A stretch of DNA of 64,000 nt, taken from assembly GCF_025567285.1 (NCBI RefSeq), contig NZ_JAOQJT010000004.1:1-64000 (forward strand), written 5' to 3'. The position numbers and the translations under genes are program-made. The first letter of the stretch is position 1. The number at the start of each line of letters is the position of its first letter. The stretch comes from Coprococcus aceti (GTDB lineage: Bacteria > Bacillota > Clostridia > Lachnospirales > Lachnospiraceae). This document shows, one piece after another, positions 6,388 to 15,311 of the stretch. Under the pieces are notes generated by a model, which ran no database searches, had not been told where the DNA came from, and worked only from the letters and a program-made list of their open reading frames with translations.

Positions 6388-7409
6388 AATATCATATTGT
6401 TCTATATGCAGGCCTGGCTATTGCGCTGTTTATGCTGGTATTTGTGTTTGTGAAATACAAAAAGACAAAGAAATATGCCGGAGGAAAAAAGATCGCAGGG
6501 CTCATATGCCAGGAAGATGAGGCATATTTCAGGAAAAGAAAAATATTATATAAGACCGGGCTTACAGCCACGCTCATATGCTGCGTACTGGTTGTCGTAT
6601 CGGCATTCCTGCTCATGGCAAAACCATACACGAGCAGGCGTATGCAGGATGAAAAGTATTGCAGGGACATCATTCTGTGTATCGACATATCAACATCCGT
6701 GGATTATCTCAACGAGAATCTGCTGGACAAGCTGAAGAAAACAGTTGATGAGCTTCAGGGCGAACGTTTTGGAATCGTGATATTTAACACAAGTCCGGTG
6801 CTGCTTACTCCGCTCACGGATGATTATGAGTATGTGAAGGATCAGCTTGATCTGATCGCACAGTGTCTGAAGAGCAGAAATGAAGTGAATCTGGACGATG
6901 CATTTTCATCGGGGTACGACTGGATATATTATCAGGCATATATATCATCTGGAACTCTGATTGGAAATGAGCAGAGGGGAAGCTCACTTATAGGGGACGG
7001 CCTTGCTGCTGCGGCAATCGATTTTTCGGATGCTGACAAGGAGAGGACAAAGGTGGTAATATTCTCCACTGACAATGATATACAGGGAACACCGGTGGCA
7101 ACTCTGGATGAGGCGGCCGATATATGTGTTTCAAACAATGTCACGGTGTATGGAGTTGGAACAAAGGAGATGACACCGGAAAACAAGGAGTCCATGAAGA
7201 ATGCGGTGGAGAAGACCGGTGGTAAATTCTATCTTGAGGAGGAATCCGGATCATTTGGAGAGATAGTATCATCGATAGAAAAGCTGAGTAAGAATCTGGT
7301 CAAGGTGAGGATGGTGGATGTTGAGACACCTGAGCTGTTATATCCATTTGTATTGATGCTGGTTCTGTTTGCAGGAATGCTAGGACTTGGCCGCTGGCTC
7401 AAATTATAA
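6378..7409 (+). CDS. vWA-domain membrane protein (BatA-like)
   Basis: A 343-residue protein with two N-terminal membrane helices (about 6-25 and 62-82), an extracytoplasmic von Willebrand A domain and a C-terminal helix (about 321-340). The metal-ion-dependent adhesion site D-x-S-x-S is intact (D103, S105, S107 in CIDISTS), with downstream VIFNTSPVLLTPLTDD and STDNDIQGTP loops. This topology is that of BatA/BatB proteins. The start overlaps the preceding gene by 10 bases. It is the first of two vWA genes in tandem, a duplication typical of Bat operons. Confidence 0.85.
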   Translation: MAIKYHIVLYAGLAIALFMLVFVFVKYKKTKKYAGGKKIAGLICQEDEAYFRKRKILYKTGLTATLICCVLVVVSAFLLMAKPYTSRRMQDEKYCRDIILCIDISTSVDYLNENLLDKLKKTVDELQGERFGIVIFNTSPVLLTPLTDDYEYVKDQLDLIAQCLKSRNEVNLDDAFSSGYDWIYYQAYISSGTLIGNEQRGSSLIGDGLAAAAIDFSDADKERTKVVIFSTDNDIQGTPVATLDEAADICVSNNVTVYGVGTKEMTPENKESMKNAVEKTGGKFYLEEESGSFGEIVSSIEKLSKNLVKVRMVDVETPELLYPFVLMLVLFAGMLGLGRWLKL

Positions 7410-7428
7410 GACGTTACAGGAGAGAATT

Positions 7429-8376
7429 ATGAGAATAGATCCAATTATACCAATCTGGCTTATGCTCATATTGTGCGTTGGCATGGCGTTCCTGAAAAGG
7501 CGGAAGAGAAGCGCATATATAAGGCAGATAGCTGCCATCATACTGATATTTCTCATCAATCTGAGGATCATGGTCCCAAGCAGCAACGTGGAGACAAGTG
7601 TCCGGAAGCTTGACACATATGTGCTGTTCGTTGTGGATGACACCATAAGCATGCTGGCTCAGGATTATGCTGGGGATACAGAGAGGCTGACGGCGGTGAA
7701 GAAAGACTGCGAGCACATAGTTGATGAGATGGACGGTGCTAAATTTGCAGTCATAACTTTCAATAATAGTGCAAATCTGATATCGCCATATTCGGATGAT
7801 TCAAATTTTGCAAAAAGTGTTCTGGATTCAATATATCCGCTGGATTCGCTATATGCCAGGGGGTCGTCCATGAATGTCTGCATAGATGTGATGACGGATA
7901 CCCTTAAGCGTGCAAAGGAGAAAAATGATGGAAATGTGGTCGTGTTCTTTATAAGCGATGGTGAAATAACCAACGACGACAGACTCAAGTCATTTGACGG
8001 GGCGAAAAAATATATTGATGGAGGCGCAGTGTTGGGGTACGGCACAAAGGAAGGCGGTAACATGTATGTGAAATCATATTACGATGACCGGAAGGAGCTG
8101 CTTGAGGACACATCGGACTACCCGTATAAACCAGCGGTGTCGAAGATCGATGAGGATAATCTGAAAAAGATTGCCGATGATCTGGGCGTCGACTATATAA
8201 ATATGAACGATGGTTCTGCGCTGGATAAGGTTGTGGAGAAGTCACGGGGAACCGCTGAGTCAACGGATAAGGGTAAGACCATAGGATATGTGGATATATA
8301 TTATCTGTTTGCAGCATTATTTGCAGGACTTGTTGTATATGAATTTTTTGATATGAGAAAGAAAGTCATAAAATGA
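7429..8376 (+). CDS. vWA-domain membrane protein (BatB-like)
   Basis: A 315-residue protein when started at ATG 7429, which has GGAGAG a few bases upstream. An in-frame TTG at 7387 would add 14 residues but overlaps the previous gene and has no ribosome-binding site. It has two N-terminal hydrophobic segments (about 6-21 and 31-50), a vWA domain and a C-terminal helix. The metal site reads D70-x-T72-x-S74, so the first serine of D-x-S-x-S is a threonine, conservative but unlike its upstream paralogue. It overlaps the next gene by 4 bases (ATGA). Confidence 0.85.
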   Translation: MRIDPIIPIWLMLILCVGMAFLKRRKRSAYIRQIAAIILIFLINLRIMVPSSNVETSVRKLDTYVLFVVDDTISMLAQDYAGDTERLTAVKKDCEHIVDEMDGAKFAVITFNNSANLISPYSDDSNFAKSVLDSIYPLDSLYARGSSMNVCIDVMTDTLKRAKEKNDGNVVVFFISDGEITNDDRLKSFDGAKKYIDGGAVLGYGTKEGGNMYVKSYYDDRKELLEDTSDYPYKPAVSKIDEDNLKKIADDLGVDYINMNDGSALDKVVEKSRGTAESTDKGKTIGYVDIYYLFAALFAGLVVYEFFDMRKKVIK

Positions 8377-9116
8377 AAAACAGATCAGGAATAATAAAGA
8401 TCGTTGCTGCAGTGACCGGAGCTGTCAGCCTGCTGTGTATGGCGGTGCTTCTGGTGAATTATCTGTGCAATGAGCATTTTATAAGTGAATACAAAAAGGG
8501 ACAATATGTGGACAGCACAGTGAACGCCGTGCTTGGCTTTACTCAGCCACATATATACCATTATAATCTTGGTGATGTATATTACAGTCAGGGAGATTAC
8601 GAGGGCGCCGAGCAGGAGTTTCGTAAGGCACTTGAAAAGAAGCCGGGTGGTGAGTCCGACTGTAAGACAAGGGTCAACCTTGCGCTGTCCATAGTGAAGC
8701 AGATAGATCCTGAGGGTGTTACCAAAGAGAATCTGGATGAGGTGATAGACATACTTGAGGGGGCAAAGGACATTCTCATAGAGAATGACTGCGCTCATAG
8801 GGATGATGAGGATGGACATTACGAGGATGCACAGACTCTGAAGGATGAGATAGATGCCTTTGAGGAACAGCTCAGGAAGCAGACGGAGGAACAGGATCAG
8901 AAAGGTGATCAGGATCCAAATGACCAGAAGGATCAGGGCAGTGACGATGAAAACGAAGAGGATACACAGGAGCCTCAGTCTTCTGATAAGGAATCGGAGA
9001 TACGAAAGCAGCTCGATGCCATCCAGGGAGACAGTCTTGAGCAACGAAATCAGGAGATGGATGCATACGAGACATACAAAAATGAACATGATTACTACGG
9101 CGGACGCACTTGGTGA
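8373..9116 (+). CDS. TPR-repeat membrane protein (BatC-like)
   Basis: A 247-residue protein with an N-terminal membrane helix (about residues 9-28), at least one clear tetratricopeptide unit (IYHYNLGDVYYSQGDYEGAE, about 61-80) plus a second weaker one, and a very acidic, Q/D/E-rich C-terminal third without obvious fold. TPR plus acidic tail at the end of a MoxR-DUF58-vWA-vWA operon matches BatC/BatE-type proteins, thought to scaffold the vWA proteins at the membrane. ATG 8373 overlaps the previous stop. It is the last gene of the operon. Confidence 0.8.
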   Translation: MKNRSGIIKIVAAVTGAVSLLCMAVLLVNYLCNEHFISEYKKGQYVDSTVNAVLGFTQPHIYHYNLGDVYYSQGDYEGAEQEFRKALEKKPGGESDCKTRVNLALSIVKQIDPEGVTKENLDEVIDILEGAKDILIENDCAHRDDEDGHYEDAQTLKDEIDAFEEQLRKQTEEQDQKGDQDPNDQKDQGSDDENEEDTQEPQSSDKESEIRKQLDAIQGDSLEQRNQEMDAYETYKNEHDYYGGRTW

Positions 9117-9153
9117 TCATACATTAATAGACATTAAATTCTAAATATAAAAC

Positions 9154-9182
9154 TTGCGCAATATTAAGACGCGGGGTATAAT
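9154..9182 (+). promoter_or_regulatory. Promoter TTGCGC-17-TATAAT
   Basis: A -35 TTGCGC (9154-9159), a 17-nt spacer and a perfect -10 TATAAT (9177-9182), about 58 bases before the next gene. The -35 departs from TTGACA in its last three bases in the same way as the promoter at 62491. Confidence 0.75.
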
Positions 9183-9240
9183 ACTGCTAGTTATGGTCAT
9201 TTGTGGAAAAGTGACCAGAATAAGGAGATAGAATCGAGCA

Positions 9241-9672
9241 ATGGTAAATGAAGAAAAGGTCATTCTAATGACGAAGATCGCCATGTACAAGGAGTCGCTT
9301 GGGCGTGAGGATCTCGAAAAGGGTAAATATTTTCAAAGTGACTATGTGAAGCTTAACTGTCTTAAGACAATTGTTTCATCTACGGTGCTGTTTGTAGTTT
9401 TTGCCGCAGCTTACATATACTATAATCTTGCAGATATAGTTGAGAAGCTCACAGAGCTTGACTATGTGAAGGTGGCGAGCAGCATTGTGGGCGGCTATGC
9501 AGTGGTGTGTATTGCATTTGCGCTTTTCGCGTGGGTCTTATATACATACAGATATATGAAGGCAAAGCCAAAACTCATAAAGTATAACCAGAATCTTAAG
9601 AAACTGATAGAATTTTATGAGAACGAGGACGGAACACGCCGTTCTGTCAAAAAAAAGAGGAGGGCTAACTGA
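9241..9672 (+). CDS. Small two-helix membrane protein, function unknown
   Basis: A 143-residue protein with two membrane helices (about residues 44-62 and 80-102) and basic cytoplasmic tails, ending in KKKRRAN. I do not recognise the family. It has an AAGGAG ribosome-binding site, sits directly behind the promoter at 9154 and ends 2 nt before the next gene, with which it is almost certainly co-transcribed. Together the two precede cdaA, so a link to c-di-AMP or envelope homeostasis is possible but unproven. Confidence 0.7.
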   Translation: MVNEEKVILMTKIAMYKESLGREDLEKGKYFQSDYVKLNCLKTIVSSTVLFVVFAAAYIYYNLADIVEKLTELDYVKVASSIVGGYAVVCIAFALFAWVLYTYRYMKAKPKLIKYNQNLKKLIEFYENEDGTRRSVKKKRRAN

Positions 9673-9674
9673 TA

Positions 9675-10697
9675 ATGTCAACACTTCTGGATTTCCGCGA
9701 TGGAGTAAAGAATTTTTGTAGTAAGTATGATAAATTTGTTTCACCACTGTGTAAGTTTATACTGGCACTTGTTGTGTTCTGGTCAATAAACCATCTTACA
9801 GGATATAACAGCACGATAAGCAGTATCGTAGTGGTCCTGGCAGCAGCTTTTGTGTGTGCGTTCCTTTCAGGCCAGCTCACACTTGCCATTGCAGGACTGT
9901 ACGCATGTGCCCAGGTTGCCAGCGCAAGTCTGGAGCTTGGAATCTCATTTGTTGTCATATTTGTGATAATGTATTGTGTATATATAAGATTTTTCCCTAA
10001 GGCATCATGGATCATTCTGTTTATGCCATTCTTTTACATTATAAAGTTCCAGTATTTCATGCCGATCCTGGCTGGAATGACAGCTGGATTCACAGGAATG
10101 GTTCCTGCAGCATTTGGCTGTATATTCTACTTCTTCCTGAAGCATACTGCTGATTACGTTGCTTTAAGCTCAAGTTCAGCAGAGGGTGATCTGATAGAGG
10201 GATACAAGTATATTTTCCAGCATCTGGTGCAGGATAAGACACTTCTGCTCACCATAATAGTGTTTGCAGTTGTTATAGTTCTTACATACATAATATATAG
10301 AATGTCATTTGCATATTCATGGTACGTTGCCATCATCACAGGCGGTGTGGTAGAGATCATACTGTTCCTGGTTGGAACTTTGTCCATGGAAGTTGAGGTA
10401 TCCCTTGCGGGGGCTCTGCTTGGATGCATACTGGCGATACTGGTGGCCATAGTGGTTCAGTTCTTCAAGATAGTTGTGGACTACTCAAGTGTTGAGAATA
10501 CACAGTTTGAGGACGATGACTACTACTACTATGTAAAGGCTGTGCCAAAGGTCATGGGTGGTGCCCAGAGAAAGGCAGCCAGAAGAGAGCAGCCATCGCC
10601 AAGACCACAGCAGAAGAGGTCGACTTCGTCCGGATCAGGCGCACAGAGAAGCCGGTCTGCGGCAAAGGAAGATTCTGTTACAGGATCAACAAGATAG
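9675..10697 (+). CDS. Polytopic membrane protein upstream of cdaA, function unknown
   Basis: A 340-residue protein with about nine hydrophobic segments in residues 20-265, an acidic run with DDDYYYY near 280, and a basic, Ser/Arg/Gln-rich C-terminal tail of some 50 residues that is probably disordered and cytoplasmic. No transporter signature is recognised. The start ATG is 2 nt after the previous stop, with GAGGAGGG inside that gene. A perfect 10-bp hairpin and about 90 nt separate it from cdaA, so it may be part of the same unit. Confidence 0.7.
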   Translation: MSTLLDFRDGVKNFCSKYDKFVSPLCKFILALVVFWSINHLTGYNSTISSIVVVLAAAFVCAFLSGQLTLAIAGLYACAQVASASLELGISFVVIFVIMYCVYIRFFPKASWIILFMPFFYIIKFQYFMPILAGMTAGFTGMVPAAFGCIFYFFLKHTADYVALSSSSAEGDLIEGYKYIFQHLVQDKTLLLTIIVFAVVIVLTYIIYRMSFAYSWYVAIITGGVVEIILFLVGTLSMEVEVSLAGALLGCILAILVAIVVQFFKIVVDYSSVENTQFEDDDYYYYVKAVPKVMGGAQRKAARREQPSPRPQQKRSTSSGSGAQRSRSAAKEDSVTGSTR

Positions 10698-10723
10698 ATA
10701 CATTGAAAAGAGCTTACATGTGA

Positions 10724-10747
10724 GTGACCTGACTTTTGTCAGGTCAC
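10724..10747 (+). promoter_or_regulatory. Hairpin between the membrane protein gene and cdaA
   Basis: GTGACCTGAC (10724-10733), loop TTTT and GTCAGGTCAC (10738-10747) form a perfect 10-bp stem. The following ATTAATTATA is not a good U-tract, so this may be an inefficient terminator or a processing/attenuation site controlling cdaA. Confidence 0.5.
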
Positions 10748-10788
10748 ATTAATTATACGGAGTATTTATATACCGAAAGGAGGATGAA

Positions 10789-11712
10789 ATGGATAAGATA
10801 TCAACGTTTATATCAACGTATTTTGATTGGTTTTATATAACAGTTCCAGGCACAGTAGATATAATAGAGATACTTATTTTGTCATTCTTTATATACAGGA
10901 TCATGTTGTGGTTCAAGCAGAGCAGAGCATGGACTCTTCTGAAGGGTATAGTTATGATCGTGCTCTTCACTGCCATTGCGGCGGTGTTCCAGTTCAATAC
11001 GATCTTATATCTGCTTAAGAATGCATTCAGTGTGGGAATAATAGCGGTGGTGATCCTGTTCCAGCCGGAGTTCAGACGAGGACTTGAACAGCTTGGAAGA
11101 AAGAAGCTGATCAATTACATTATACGAGATGGCGAGGATGATGGTGTTATATCGGAGAAAACGATATATGAGCTTGTGAAGACGGCCCAGGTCCTGTCTG
11201 CAAACCGTACCGGTGCACTCATAGTCATTGAGAATGAAGTTGCACTGGGCGAGTATATTGATACGGGAATACCGATCGATGCGGTCGTGACTAACCAGTT
11301 ACTTCTCAATATATTTGAGCACAACACACCGCTTCATGATGGTGCGGTGATCATAAGAAAGAACAGGGTAGTTTCTGCCACATGTTATCTGCCACTGTCT
11401 GCAAATGACTCCATCAACAAGGAGCTTGGAACACGACACAGAGCCGGTATAGGTATCAGTGAGGTGTCAGACAGTATGACTCTTATCGTATCTGAGGAGA
11501 CAGGTTCAATATCCATTGCACAGGGAGGCGAGCTCTTCAGGAATCTGGACAGCGAGGGCGTGAGAAGGCATCTTCAGACGCTGTGCAAGGAGTATAATGG
11601 AAGAAAGAGCCACAGGTCTTCAGGTGCCCGTCCGGTTAAGCGGAGAAAGAGAGTCGTTGTGGAGAATAAGAATAAAGCTTCCAGAAAGGAGGCTGATGAG
11701 AATGAAAAATAA
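10789..11712 (+). CDS. cdaA: Diadenylate cyclase CdaA
   Basis: A 307-residue membrane-anchored diadenylate cyclase that makes c-di-AMP from two ATP; c-di-AMP controls potassium and osmolyte balance and cell-wall homeostasis. Three N-terminal membrane helices (about residues 23-40, 48-66 and 78-92) precede the DAC domain, whose catalytic motifs are intact: DGA at 184-186 and RHR at 216-218. A basic C-terminal tail of some 40 residues makes it a little longer than typical CdaA of about 270. AGGAGG precedes ATG 10789. It overlaps ybbR, its known regulator gene, in the conserved cdaA-ybbR order. Confidence 0.95.
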   Translation: MDKISTFISTYFDWFYITVPGTVDIIEILILSFFIYRIMLWFKQSRAWTLLKGIVMIVLFTAIAAVFQFNTILYLLKNAFSVGIIAVVILFQPEFRRGLEQLGRKKLINYIIRDGEDDGVISEKTIYELVKTAQVLSANRTGALIVIENEVALGEYIDTGIPIDAVVTNQLLLNIFEHNTPLHDGAVIIRKNRVVSATCYLPLSANDSINKELGTRHRAGIGISEVSDSMTLIVSEETGSISIAQGGELFRNLDSEGVRRHLQTLCKEYNGRKSHRSSGARPVKRRKRVVVENKNKASRKEADENEK

Positions 11713-12961
11713 CAGCGCAGAGCCTAAGAAAAAGGCAAATAAGATATACAGCAATATAGGTCTTAAGCTTCTGTCGGTTGTGCTTGGATTTCTGGTGTGG
11801 CTTCTTGTACTGAACATCGATGATTCAGCCGTGACAAGGACCATAAGGGACATTCCGGTCAATCTGGTAAATACTGACGCCATAACAAGTCAGAATCAGT
11901 TGTACACGATAACTTCAGGTGATACCGTGGATATAGTCGTCAAAGGACGTAAATCACTTATAAGCGATCTTGATGCGTCGGATTTCAAGGCTGTAGCGGA
12001 TATGTCAAAGATATCCATAACAAATGCGGTGCCTATCACTGTAACTGCGAACAGCACCAACATAGCTAAAAAGGTCAGCATAACTGTTGTGGACAACGTG
12101 CTGTCAGTTGAACTTGAGGACGAGAAGTCAGTGTCAGTTCCTGTGTCCGTGGTGACAACAGGCGAGGTTGCTTCCGGATATACGGTTGGTAACAGTGTGG
12201 CAGCTCCAAACCTCATAACGATAAAGGGTGCTGCAAGTATAGTTTCGAGCATAGATCGTGCAGAGGTGACAGTTGATGTGACCAGTGCAAAGGATGATAT
12301 AACGACAAACTGTACGCCTGTATTTGTAACCGCTGATGGTGAGAAGATATCAGACAAGTCGATATCCTACGATGAGATATCGATAGCAGTCACAGTTCCG
12401 GTATACAAGACTAAGAATATACCTGTTCATGTGGATGTCACAGGAGATCCTGCGGATGGATATCTTGTATCAGATATAACATATGTACCGGAGACCGTTG
12501 ATATAGGTGGAGACGCATCGATAATAAAGGATATAACAAGCCTTGATATAACGGATGTTGATGTGAGCGGATGTACAGCAGATGTTGAGACGACACTTGA
12601 TGTATCAAAGTATCTTCCAGAGGGTGTGGTCGTGACAAAGGAGAGCGCATACATCAATGTGAAGATAGCGATCGAGAAATCAGTTACAAGAAATATAACG
12701 GTGACCACAGGGGATATCATCCTGAGGGGCAAGCAGAGTGGATACAGCTATGAGATGAGCATGGGTGATAGCAATACGATAACCGTGAGTGGAATCTCAA
12801 GTGCGGTGTCCAAGGTATCGGCCAAGAGCCTGAAGCTGTCCATAGATGCTTCCAAGCTCTCATATGGCGATAATACGATCACGCTCAGTGTCCCTGATGG
12901 AGATAAGTACACCGTGGTAAATACGTGTACAGTTATGGTAAAGGTTACTGAGACACAGTAG
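11702..12961 (+). CDS. ybbR: YbbR-domain protein (CdaR), regulator of CdaA
   Basis: A 419-residue extracytoplasmic protein. An N-terminal membrane anchor (about residues 18-37) is followed by four YbbR-type repeats of about 80-90 residues, each with a VPV-V/NIPVHV-V strand such as SVPVSVVTTGEVASGYTVG and NIPVHVDVTGDPADGYLVS. In other Firmicutes it binds CdaA and modulates its activity. ATG 11702 lies 9 nt after AAGGAGG (11686-11692); ATG 11696 is too close. The start lies inside the cdaA end, so the two are translationally coupled. Confidence 0.92.
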   Translation: MKNNSAEPKKKANKIYSNIGLKLLSVVLGFLVWLLVLNIDDSAVTRTIRDIPVNLVNTDAITSQNQLYTITSGDTVDIVVKGRKSLISDLDASDFKAVADMSKISITNAVPITVTANSTNIAKKVSITVVDNVLSVELEDEKSVSVPVSVVTTGEVASGYTVGNSVAAPNLITIKGAASIVSSIDRAEVTVDVTSAKDDITTNCTPVFVTADGEKISDKSISYDEISIAVTVPVYKTKNIPVHVDVTGDPADGYLVSDITYVPETVDIGGDASIIKDITSLDITDVDVSGCTADVETTLDVSKYLPEGVVVTKESAYINVKIAIEKSVTRNITVTTGDIILRGKQSGYSYEMSMGDSNTITVSGISSAVSKVSAKSLKLSIDASKLSYGDNTITLSVPDGDKYTVVNTCTVMVKVTETQ

Positions 12962-12984
12962 TCATTGTCTGGAGGTGTATGTAT

Positions 12985-13707
12985 ATGGATACAGAAAAGT
13001 TGAATGAGCTGAGACAGATCATAGAAGATTCGGATAATATCGTTTTCTTTGGCGGTGCAGGAGTATCGACGGAGAGCGGTATACCAGATTTTAGAAGTGT
13101 GGATGGACTGTATAATCAGAAGTATAAGTATCCGCCGGAAACTATAATCAGCCACAGCTTTTACAGACGTAACCCGGAGGAATTTTACAGATTCTATAAG
13201 GACAAGATGATATTTGCTGATGCAAAGCCGAACAAGGCTCATATAAAGCTGGCGGAGCTTGAGAAACAGGGAAAGCTCAAGGCGGTGATAACGCAGAATA
13301 TCGACGGACTTCACCAGATGGCAGGTAGCAGGAATGTCATAGAGCTCCATGGTTCTGTTCATAGAAATTACTGTGAGAAATGCCATGCTTTCTATGACCT
13401 GGATTATATAGTCAATTCGGATGGTGTGCCTAAGTGTGAAAAGTGCGGAGGCACTGTAAAACCGGATGTGGTGCTGTATGAGGAGGCACTTGATGAGGAC
13501 AATATGTCGAGGGCACTCCAGTATATATCCGAGGCGGATACGATGATAATCGGTGGTACATCGCTTGTTGTGTATCCGGCAGCAGGACTTATCAGATATT
13601 TCAGGGGGCGGAAACTGGTGGTTATAAATATGTCCCCGACACAGTCGGACAGCAATGCAGATCTTCTGATAGCGGATAAGATAGGAGATGTGCTGGGCAG
13701 TCTGTAG
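12985..13707 (+). CDS. cobB: NAD-dependent protein deacylase (sirtuin)
   Basis: A Sir2-family enzyme of about 240 residues that removes acyl groups from protein lysines using NAD+, releasing nicotinamide and O-acyl-ADP-ribose. All core motifs are visible: GAGVSTESGIPDFRS (NAD binding), TQNIDGLHQMAGS, the catalytic His in ELHGSVH, and a zinc ribbon of two C-x2-C pairs (CEKC and CEKC). ATG 12985 is 9 nt after GGAGG; ATG 12979 is an alternative only 3 nt from it. It follows ybbR by 23 nt and may share its transcript. Confidence 0.95.
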   Translation: MDTEKLNELRQIIEDSDNIVFFGGAGVSTESGIPDFRSVDGLYNQKYKYPPETIISHSFYRRNPEEFYRFYKDKMIFADAKPNKAHIKLAELEKQGKLKAVITQNIDGLHQMAGSRNVIELHGSVHRNYCEKCHAFYDLDYIVNSDGVPKCEKCGGTVKPDVVLYEEALDEDNMSRALQYISEADTMIIGGTSLVVYPAAGLIRYFRGRKLVVINMSPTQSDSNADLLIADKIGDVLGSL

Positions 13708-13727
13708 CATATGACGACAAAGGCATG

Positions 13728-13756
13728 TTGAAGGCATGCTATACAGATTCTATATA
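13728..13756 (+). promoter_or_regulatory. Promoter TTGAAG-17-TATATA before the GH1 gene
   Basis: TTGAAG (13728-13733), a 17-nt spacer and TATATA (13751-13756) end 17 nt before the GH1 start codon. This allows the glycosidase to be expressed independently of the upstream genes, although the short leader is notable. Confidence 0.55.
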
Positions 13757-13772
13757 GTATGGAGGACGGTTT

Positions 13773-15221
13773 ATGTATTTTGACAGATCAAATGGCTTCC
13801 CGAAAGATTTCCTGTGGGGCAGTGCGTCTGCTGCATATCAGATAGAGGGAGCGTGGAATGAGGATGGCAAAGGCCCATCCAACTGGGATCAGTTCGTAAG
13901 GATCCCGGGAAAAACATTTAAGGCTACGACAGGTGATAAGGCGGTTGACCATTACCACAGATACAAGGAAGATGTGGCACTTATGGCGGAGATGGGACTT
14001 AAGACTTACAGGTTCTCAATATCCTGGCCAAGGATCATACCTGATGGCAATGGCGAGATAAATGAAAAGGGCTTACAGTTCTATGATGACCTGATCAATG
14101 AACTGGTTAAGTATGGAATTGTTCCTATGGTAACAGTGTACCACTGGGATATGCCACAGGCACTTGAGGAGCAGTATCACGGATGGGAGAGCAGACGAAT
14201 AGTCGATGATTTCGTCAGATACGCAAAGGTTCTGTTTGAGAGATACAGTGACAGGGTAAAGCACTGGATAATCATGAATGAGCAGAATGTATTTACAGGT
14301 CTTGGCTGGAATGCAGGAATGCACCCACCAGGAAAGGTTGATGACCAGAAGATGTTCTATCAGGTAAACCATCATGCATTTATGGCACACGCCAAGAGCG
14401 TTATTGCACTCAAGGAGATCTGCCCGGATGCTAAGGTCGGTTCATCCTTCGCATACACACCGTCATACGCATTTGACAGAAAGCCTGAAAATGCGATGGC
14501 GAAGATGGATTATGATGATCTGAACAACTTCTACTGGATGGATATGTATGCCTATGGTCGTTATCCAAGGGCTGCCGCTGCTTACCTCAAGAGCAAGAAT
14601 CTAACTCCGGTTATGGAGGACGGTGACGAGGATATCCTCAGGAAGGCTGCAGGTCTCATAGATTTCATGGGTGTAAACTATTATCAGTCATGCGTTGTCG
14701 AGCACAACCCGATAAACGGAGTGGGAACGACTCACGAGATGAACACGACCGGCAAGAAGGGCACGGCAAAGGTTCAGGGTGTTCCGGGACTTTACAAGAA
14801 TCCTGCAAATGAATTCCTTCCTACGACAGACTGGGATTGGACCATCGATCCGATGGGACTTCGCATGTGCTGCAGACAGATCACTTCAAGATACGACCTT
14901 CCGATCGTAATATCTGAGAATGGTCTTGGTGCATTTGACAAGTTCGAGGATGGGGAGATCCATGATCCGTACAGGATAGATTACCTGAAACATCACATAG
15001 AGGAGCTCAAGAAAGCGTGTGATGATGGCTGCCGTGTCCTGGCATACTGCACATGGTCTTACACAGATCTTCTCAGCTGGCTCAACGGATATCAGAAGAG
15101 ATACGGATTTGTGTATGTGGACAGAGAAGAGGACGAGAACAGTGGAACTTTGAACAGATACAAGAAGGATTCTTATTATTGGTACAAACATGTTATAGAG
15201 ACCAATGGTGAGGAGCTGTGA
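13773..15221 (+). CDS. Glycoside hydrolase family 1, probable 6-phospho-beta-glucosidase
   Basis: A 482-residue cytosolic GH1 enzyme (retaining beta-glycosidase). The acid/base is E170 in MNEQN and the nucleophile E382 in ISENGLG. Near the C-terminus S435, K442 and Y444 (SWLNGYQKRYGF) match the S-x6-K-x-Y phosphate-binding signature of 6-phospho-beta-glycosidases; in plain beta-glucosidases a Glu-Trp occupies the serine position. I therefore favour a phosphorylated disaccharide substrate, but no PTS gene is next to it, so a beta-glucosidase remains possible. GGAGG precedes ATG 13773, and the gene is flanked by its own promoter and terminator. Confidence 0.85.
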   Translation: MYFDRSNGFPKDFLWGSASAAYQIEGAWNEDGKGPSNWDQFVRIPGKTFKATTGDKAVDHYHRYKEDVALMAEMGLKTYRFSISWPRIIPDGNGEINEKGLQFYDDLINELVKYGIVPMVTVYHWDMPQALEEQYHGWESRRIVDDFVRYAKVLFERYSDRVKHWIIMNEQNVFTGLGWNAGMHPPGKVDDQKMFYQVNHHAFMAHAKSVIALKEICPDAKVGSSFAYTPSYAFDRKPENAMAKMDYDDLNNFYWMDMYAYGRYPRAAAAYLKSKNLTPVMEDGDEDILRKAAGLIDFMGVNYYQSCVVEHNPINGVGTTHEMNTTGKKGTAKVQGVPGLYKNPANEFLPTTDWDWTIDPMGLRMCCRQITSRYDLPIVISENGLGAFDKFEDGEIHDPYRIDYLKHHIEELKKACDDGCRVLAYCTWSYTDLLSWLNGYQKRYGFVYVDREEDENSGTLNRYKKDSYYWYKHVIETNGEEL

Positions 15222-15246
15222 TAATAGAATAATATCATAACAGGGA

Positions 15247-15275
15247 GAACCGGCATTTGAGTGCTGGTTCTTTTT
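15247..15275 (+). terminator. Terminator after the GH1 gene
   Basis: GAACCGGCA (15247-15255) pairs with TGCTGGTTC (15262-15270), a 9-bp stem with one G-U, followed by five T. Confidence 0.88.
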
Positions 15276-15311
15276 CGTACTAAAGTTATGCATTTAGTCA
15301 TTTAATTTTAA

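Noticed and set aside
7387..7428. TTG start extending the second vWA protein by 14 residues
   Set aside because: It overlaps the upstream gene and has no ribosome-binding site, while ATG 7429 has GGAGAG at good distance.
11597..11701. Longer start for ybbR at 11597
   Set aside because: The extra residues are cdaA read in another frame; ATG 11702 has AAGGAGG at 9 nt and gives the usual N-terminal anchor.
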